DNA of 24,263 nucleotides from Terfezia claveryi. Its lineage: Eukaryota; Ascomycota; Pezizomycetes; Pezizales; Pezizaceae. The stretch is from assembly GCA_015179025.1 (NCBI GenBank), contig WHUX01000470.1, positions 1 through 24,263 of the forward strand. The letters run 5' to 3'. A program made the position numbers and the translations under genes. Numbering within the stretch: position 1 is the stretch's first letter; every line of letters begins with the position of its first letter. Below are positions 19,011-24,263 of the stretch, in pieces. Below the pieces are notes generated by a model, which saw only the letters and a list, made by a program, of their open reading frames with translations, ran no database searches and was not told the origin of the DNA.

Positions 19011-20248
19011 ATGTTGGATCCTTTGGACCAACTGGTACGCAGTTATGTTAGGAGCAGCTCTCCCACCACCCGCTGTTAGGTTTCAAACCTGGAGGAGCTC
19101 CCCCATACCCTCAGGCTTGAACGAGTTGAATGCCTACCGTCGAGAAATCATCAACATCTTCGAGGCTATGGATGCCATCGGGGCCGAACTCGGCAACAGC
19201 CTGGCCGTGCTGAAAACAGCCTGGCCATGGCTGAACAAAAATTGAGATCCACTGACGAAGAGATCACGGTCCTCCAGACCGATCTCGACCATCTGAACCT
19301 TGCCCTGGCCAACGAACGGACTATGGTCCAAAATTCAGCCGCACCCTAGGGAACCTTGCAATACCAACAGCAGCCAGTAGCAACAAGACCGAAAGCATTC
19401 CAACACCCCCCAAGTTCAATGGGGACTGGGTTCACCTACGAGCTTGGAAAAATGCTGTCAATCTCAAGCTGAATGGGGATTCTGCCACGTTCCCGTCAGA
19501 ACAACATCGACTGGCATACGTTTTCACCTTGCTGGAGGGGAAAGCTTGTGACCAGATCCAGCCATACGTCCTTGAAACTGGGATCAAGCTCAACGATATC
19601 TCGGCCCTTTTCACAATCCTGGATAGGGCGTTCGGAGATCCTGATGCAGTGGGGACGACCAGTCGAGCGCTATGGGCACTGAGATAGCGCAACTTAGAGC
19701 TGTTTACTTACGTTGCAGAGTTCTCGAGGCTGGCTGCAGAGGTAAGGTAGAATGACCAGGCAAAGTTCGAGCAATTCCAGGAGGAGCTCAGCGATGAGCT
19801 CCAACAAGACATAGTTACCCTCCCTGCGGTTGATACCCTCGAGGAATTGATCGACCAGGCCTCCATGGTAGAGTAACGAATGGCTAGGTTACGCCACCGA
19901 CCGGCCTTCCGACCAACCAGCCACCCAGCACAACAGCAGCAGTAGCCGAAGCCAGCCCAATCCTCTACAACAACTACGACCTTGGCCAACAAACTGGTAC
20001 ATCCTTCGCTGGTGCCAGAAGGGCCCGCCCCTATGGATTTGGCCTCGGGAAGGCCTCGATTGACGCAGGAGGAACGGGACAGGCGCAGGGATAAAGGCTT
20101 GTGTATTGCATGCGGGAAGGCTAATCATTTTATCGCAGCCTATCCCCTTCGAAAAGCCCGTACCCTGGCCATCCACGCCATTTCCGACACTCCAGTACCT
20201 CGGAACGAGGAGGTTGACGAGTCGGGAAAAGCCCTGTCCCTTTTCTAG
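19011..20248 (+). pseudogene. gag: gag pseudogene (capsid/nucleocapsid)
   Basis: ATG at 19011 (MLDPLDQLV), then an N-terminal coiled-coil-like part (SLAMAEQKLRSTDEEITVLQ, about 19212-19270) reached through frame changes near 19045-19210. Near 19410 the frame shifts into the capsid region: PPKFNGDWVHLRAWKNAVNL, FPSEQHRLAYVFTLLEGKA and LDRAFGDPDA match the retrotransposon Gag core. After PMDLASGRPRLTQEERDRR comes a CCHC-type knuckle, CIACGKANHFIAAYP, in which the last Cys is Tyr (TAT at 20141-20143). In-frame stops are at 19077, 19685, 19748, 19874 and 19943, mostly at likely Gln codons (CAG/CAA to TAG/TAA). The frame closes with TAG at 20246-20248. Gag would form the virus-like particle that packages element RNA. 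This copy cannot make it. Confidence 0.85.
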
Positions 20249-22416
20249 TTACTGACACTAGCAAGAGACCTGTCCCAGTCTATTTGTCTTTGTCTGCATT
20301 TTCTGTTTCTTCCGCTGTTGACGAATCTCGCTTGTTCAGCGAGCATTTTGTTGTATCTATCTCCCTCAATATTAATGATAGAACAATCACCACGTCAGCC
20401 CTCATAGATTGCGGAGCTTCAGGAATTGCATTTGTTGACCAAGCCTTTGTCAGTAAATTCTCCATACCCATGTCAAAGCTGAAAACCCTCAGTGTTCTGG
20501 ATGTCATCGACGGTCGACCTATCTCTTCCGAGGATATCACCGATATCACATGCGTGCCTGCCCTGGTTGGGGATCACTCCAAAGCCCTCCCGATGTTTGT
20601 GACTAAGCTCAAATACCCAATTGTGCTCGGAATCCCGTGACTAAGAATGCACGATGTATTGGTCAGCTTCAGCTCTTATACCCTGCAGTTCAACAGCCAG
20701 TTTTTCAAAAAACACTGTGGGAATCCGAAGGCCACTATTACTGGGCTGTGTGCCTTCCCACCCCAGATAATCTACCCGACCCAGGTGGTGCACCTGCCTG
20801 CGCACCTCAATGCCAATTCCCCTGTTTCCCCTGTGCCCCCAGTTTCTCCTGTGCCCCCAAGTCCCCAAAAACCTCTGAATATTACCTTCATCAGAGCAGG
20901 GGCTTTTGCTTACCTCACCAGGAGGCACAAGCTGAAGGCTCATGCCATGTCTATATATGAGGTGAACCTGGAGATCAATAAGATGCGGCCTAAGGAGGAG
21001 TGGAAGTCCCTGGTTCCGGATGAATACCACAAGTTCATTGATCTGTTCTTGGAAAAGGCCGTGGAGAAACTTGCACCCCACCGACCCTATGACCATACTA
21101 TTCCGCTGATAGAGGGTAAAACACCTCCCTATGGGCCCCTCTACAGAATGTCCCGGTTAGAGCTGGAAACTCTGAAGAAGTACTTGGAGGAAAACCTCAA
21201 CTAGAGCTTCATTCACTACAGCTCCTCACTAGCGGGCGCCCCGGTGCTATTCGTCAAGAAATCGGATGGTTCTCTTAGACTATGTGTGGACTATCGGGGG
21301 CTGAATGAGATAACAGTCAAGAACAGGTATCCCCTGCCTCTAATCCAGAAGACATTAGCCAGACTTTCCAAGGCCAAATGGTTCACCAAACTGGATTTGA
21401 GAGGGGCATACAACCTGGTACGGATTGCCGAGTGGGAGGAGTGGAAAACGGCCTTCCGAACTCGCTATGGCCACTTCGAGTACAATGTCATGCCCTTCGG
21501 CTTAACCAATGCCCCGGCCTCTTTCCAACACTTCATTAATGACACCCTGCGAGACATCTGGGATGTGTTCTGCATGGCTTACCTCAACGATATCTTGATT
21601 TATTCGGATACCCTAGCAGAACACAAGATTCATGTTTGGCAGGTGTTGGAAAAGCTGGAGCAAGCCGGATTGTACCTCAAGCCCGAGAAATGTGAGTTTC
21701 ATGTGCAGGAGGTCAAGTATCTGAAACTGATCATCACTATGGAGGGCATCAGGATGGACCCTGCCAAGGTTACCACTGTCCAGAAATGGCAAATCCCAGC
21801 AAATCTCAAGGACGTCCAAGCCTTCCTGGGATTCGCTAACTTCTACCGACGGTTCATTCTAGGATATTCGAAGATCGTAGCCCCCTTCACCGCACTGACC
21901 AAAAAAGACTGGCGCTTCGACTGGAATCCAGAAGCCCAATCTGCCTTCCAGAACCTCAAGGAAGCCTTCTGCTCAGCATCGATTCCAGCCCACTTTGATT
22001 CCGATCGAGAATACATTGTCGAAACTGATGCCTCCGACTACGTCTCCACTGGAATACTGTCTCAAAATGATAATAATGGTATCCTCCACCCAGTGGTATA
22101 CTTCTCAAAAAAGCACTCCCCGGCGGAGTGTAATTATGAAATCTATGATAAGGAGTTAATAGCCATTGTGCGAGCATTCGAAGAGTGGAGGCCACACCTG
22201 GAGTCAGCCAAGGAAATTATCGAGGTACTGTCCGATCATAAGAACCTTGAGTACTTTACTACCACCAAGCTGCTTAACCGGCAGCAGGCTAGGTGGTCGG
22301 AGTTCCTCTCCCGGTTCAACTTCAAGATCAAATACCAGCTAGGAAAGGCTGGTGGGAAACCGGATGCTTTGACTAGGAGATCAGGAGACGTCCCTAAAGG
22401 GGGGATGAAAGGCTAA
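20225..22416 (+). pseudogene. pol: pol pseudogene, part 1: protease, reverse transcriptase, RNase H
   Basis: One frame runs from the gag overlap to 22416 with two stops (TGA 20638, where Trp is expected after VLGIP; TAG 21202). The protease shows ALIDCGASG with the catalytic Asp (about 20402-20428). A Pro/Ser-rich spacer with a VPPVSPVPPSP repeat follows (about 20820-20870). RT starts near 21070, with [20 protein letters not shown] (about 21238-21297), KLDLRGAYN holding the first catalytic Asp, [13 protein letters not shown], and the active box reading [10 protein letters not shown]. The family norm is YLDD, so the first Asp of the pair is Asn (AAC at 21586-21588). RNase H retains [32 protein letters not shown] and PDALTRR. 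RT and RNase H copy element RNA into DNA in the particle. The frame is lost in a G6 run at about 22399-22404. Confidence 0.9.
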
Positions 22417-23960
22417 AATACCAGAATCAGGTAGTATTCAAGAAGCCCGAAAACCTTGATCTGGCAGCTAATACCCTTGCTGAAGTGGAAGCTGACCTCC
22501 GACAGCTGGTGAAACAGGCTTACGAAGAAGACCCCCTGGCCAAAGACATCATCACCACAGTAGATTCCAGCCAGCGTCGCTACCTTAAGATTTCCCGGGC
22601 TGAATGTATCGTTCAGGAGGGCATCCTTTATCACCTCGAACGACTCTATGTACCGGAAGGAGAGCTGCGCCTGCGATTGATCAAGGAACACCACGACAGC
22701 CTGGTCGCAGGTCACCCTGGGGTGGCTAAAACGTTGGAGCTGCTAGCTAGGGAATACACATGGATTGACTAGCGGAAGGACGTGGAACGGTACATACGGA
22801 ACTGCCAAGTTTGCAAGCATGCTAAGCCTGTCCGCCACGCCCCGTACGGGACCCTGAAACCTCTGGATATCCCTCATCAGCCATGGCTGCACCTGACTAT
22901 GGACTTCGTGACAGGGTTGCCAGAAGATTTGGGGTTCAATGCCATCTTGATGGTGGTAGATCGGTTGACGAAAATGAGGCATGTTATACCTTGTCGGGAC
23001 ACCTGCTCCAACCCAGAGTTAGCCAATCTCTACCTCAATAATGTATTCTGATATCATGGCCTCCCCGAATCCATCGTATCCTACCGTGGCCCTCAGTTCA
23101 CCTCAAAATTCTGGCAAGCCTTCTGCGAGCTTTTGGGGATCAAAGTGCATTTGTCAATCGTATACCACCTCCAGACGGATGGCCAATCGGAGAGGATGAA
23201 TGCCATTATGGAGCAATACCTGCGGGACTTTGTTGACTACTAGCAGGATAACTAGGTTTCATTACTGGCCACCTGCGAATTCGCCGCGAACAACCAGTTC
23301 TCGGAATCCTCCAAAACCTCGCCTTTTCTGGGTAACTACGGTTAGCACTCCCGGTTCGTGAATGCCCTGGCGCCCCTGCAAAAGGCCAAAAAAGACGCCC
23401 CGGCCAAGGAGTTCACAGCTGGGATTGCTGAGCTCCACTCTACCTGAAAGCTGAGCTAGGATATGCACAAGCCAGGCAAGCCGAGTATGCCAACGGATCA
23501 CGGTTGCCAGCCCCAGATATCAACCAGGGACAAGGTGTGGCTCTCCAGCCGGCACTTCCGGATAGAACGGCCATCTCGCAAGCTCGACCACAAGTTCTGG
23601 GTCCATTCGAGGTGTTAGGTGCTGTGGGCACTCACGCCTACCGATTGAGGTTCCCAAGGACATCAAACGACACCCAGTCATCCATGTCTTGAGATCGAGC
23701 CTGCCGCTAGCGACCCTCTGCCAGGCCAGGAACACCCCCCACCTCCTCCTGTGGTTATCGAAGGTGAGGAGGAATGGGAGGTGGAGGAAGTGCTGGACTC
23801 CCGAAGAAGATATGGGGCTGCAATATAAGGTCAAATGGCTGGGGACGAGGAGACGACCTGGCAACCAGCGAATCTAGAAAATGCACAGGACTTGGTCACC
23901 CTGTTCCACCAGCGTTACCCCCGGAAACCCGCCCGCCCAATGATGTTCTTGTCGTTTGTC
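22404..23960 (+). pseudogene. pol: pol pseudogene, part 2: integrase with chromodomain
   Basis: After a +1/-1 shift in the G6 run the frame continues to the HHCC zinc-binding domain (EHHDSLVAGHPG ... YIRNCQVCKHAK). The catalytic core follows with TMDFVTGLP (first Asp), then IVSYRGPQFTSKFW. The second catalytic Asp, normally IVSDRG, is Tyr here (TAC at 23082-23084). The Glu in DGQSERMN is kept. Stops lie at 22770, 23049, 23241, 23253, 23343, 23445 and 23457. From about 23440 several frameshifts break the C-terminal part (GPFEVLGAVGTHAYRL). The last domain reads [24 protein letters not shown] and ETTWQPANLENAQDLV in alternating frames; this is a chromodomain, which in chromoviruses directs insertion to marked chromatin. 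Integrase would insert the cDNA. This copy is inactive on several counts. Confidence 0.88.
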
Positions 23961-24112
23961 GTCCTGGAATTGGTTATTCGGGTTGTTATTGTCATTGTTG
24001 TCATGGTTATTGTTAGTACTTCGTTGGGGTTTTGTTATGGGTTATTGGTTATTCGCCTGTTTTTTTTGTTTGTTTGTTTGTTTTTTGCCTTTCTTGCGTC
24101 GCTGGGGCTCCG

Positions 24113-24128
24113 CCTAAAGGGGGGATAG
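24113..24128 (+). promoter_or_regulatory. Polypurine tract of the Gypsy element
   Basis: AAAGGGGGGATAG immediately precedes the 3' LTR start at 24129. It marks the plus-strand priming site. The same AAAGGGGGGAT string occurs in pol at about 22397-22407, where the frame is lost. Confidence 0.85.
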
Positions 24129-24263
24129 TGTCACAACCGTCCTTTCCTAGCCGGGTTTGAGAGTCAGACGAGATTCCGTCGACTCTCGTTATTGTTGATC
24201 GATATCGTTGTTATCTCTGTTCCCGAGATAAGGGGTCTCGGGAACCTTATTCCTTCCGGTTGC
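24129..24263 (+). repeat. 3' LTR of the Gypsy element (first 135 bp, cut by window end)
   Basis: It matches 17833-17968 except for G versus A (GACGAG/GACAAG), a missing C (GTCGAC/GTCCGAC) and C versus T (TTCCCGAG/TTCTCGAG). In this copy CCCGAGA/TCTCGGG pairs perfectly; the 5' copy has a G-T mismatch. The two substitutions are transitions, one of them at a CpG. Confidence 0.95.

Larger units (their letters stand above)
17833..24263 (+). mobile_element. Ty3/Gypsy chromovirus LTR retrotransposon (3' LTR incomplete in window)
   Basis: Both LTRs begin TGTCACAACCGTCC (17833 and 24129). Between them, in order, are gag with a zinc knuckle, protease, reverse transcriptase, RNase H, integrase and a C-terminal chromodomain, then a polypurine tract. 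That order (RT-RH before INT) and the chromodomain define a chromovirus of the Ty3/Gypsy (Metaviridae-type) group. Over the 136 bp that can be compared, the LTRs differ by two substitutions and a single-base indel, so insertion was fairly recent. It is not coding-competent: there are at least twelve in-frame stops, multiple frameshifts and altered catalytic residues. The left target duplication would be GTATG (17828-17832); the right one is outside the window. Confidence 0.95.

Noticed and set aside
21613..22195. Minus-strand open frames opposite RT/RNase H
   Set aside because: They shadow a strongly conserved plus-strand pol domain.
1..24263. tRNA or rRNA genes
   Set aside because: No cloverleaf-compatible segment with box A/B motifs or rRNA-like conserved block was recognised by eye. 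A covariance-model scan would be decisive.

Overview
This is eukaryotic DNA, most likely from a filamentous ascomycete with a large, repeat-rich genome. The signs are short GT-AG introns of 36-55 nt, a chromodomain Ty3/Gypsy retrotransposon, a Plavaka-type transposase and long AT-rich, CpG-poor stretches. A Pezizomycete (truffle- or morel-like) genome would fit, but that is a guess from overall character. I see no clearly intact host gene. The window is layered mobile-element debris plus a few decayed or uncertain genes.

Layout. 1-1068: AT-rich, no gene. 1069-1763 (-) and 2752-3992 (-): two frameshifted gene relics of families I do not recognise. 4000-4987: a repeat cluster with a tandem duplication and a 144-bp inverted-repeat element. 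4988-5887 (+): a probable three-exon gene encoding a Pro-rich then Arg-rich protein; its first intron holds a 20-bp minisatellite. 6374-9254 (+): a long, multiply frameshifted Plavaka-like DNA-transposon transposase with an N-terminal C2H2 finger and one recognisable intron. 9255-12995: AT-rich DNA with extreme CpG depletion and one possible stop-riddled reading frame. 12996-14018: a non-autonomous element of about 1 kb with ~46-bp terminal inverted repeats and ACCGGT-centred palindromes. 14019-15753: more AT-rich DNA with tandem duplications. 15754-17307: a small non-autonomous LTR retrotransposon, bounded by a perfect 5-bp target duplication (ATCTC). 17313-17832 (-): a relic resembling the DNA-binding N-terminus of a Pogo/Fot1 transposase. 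It lies between that LTR element and the next one. 17833-24263: a Ty3/Gypsy chromovirus with 5' LTR, gag, protease, RT, RNase H, integrase, chromodomain, polypurine tract and the first 135 bp of the 3' LTR; the window ends inside the 3' LTR.

The Gypsy element is the youngest large insertion: the comparable parts of its LTRs differ by only two substitutions and one indel. It is nevertheless dead. It has at least twelve in-frame stops and several frameshifts. The first catalytic Asp of the RT YxDD box reads Asn, the second integrase catalytic Asp reads Tyr, and the last zinc-knuckle Cys of Gag reads Tyr. Most stops are at positions where CAG, CAA, CGA or TGG would be expected, which points to C-to-T (RIP-like or methylation-driven) decay, as in the older neighbouring DNA.

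The most interesting points are the minisatellite-bearing intron, the small LTR element with its exact target duplication, the CpG-rich palindromic TIR element in a CpG desert, and hairpins placed about 25-30 nt downstream of the LTR end in two different LTR elements.
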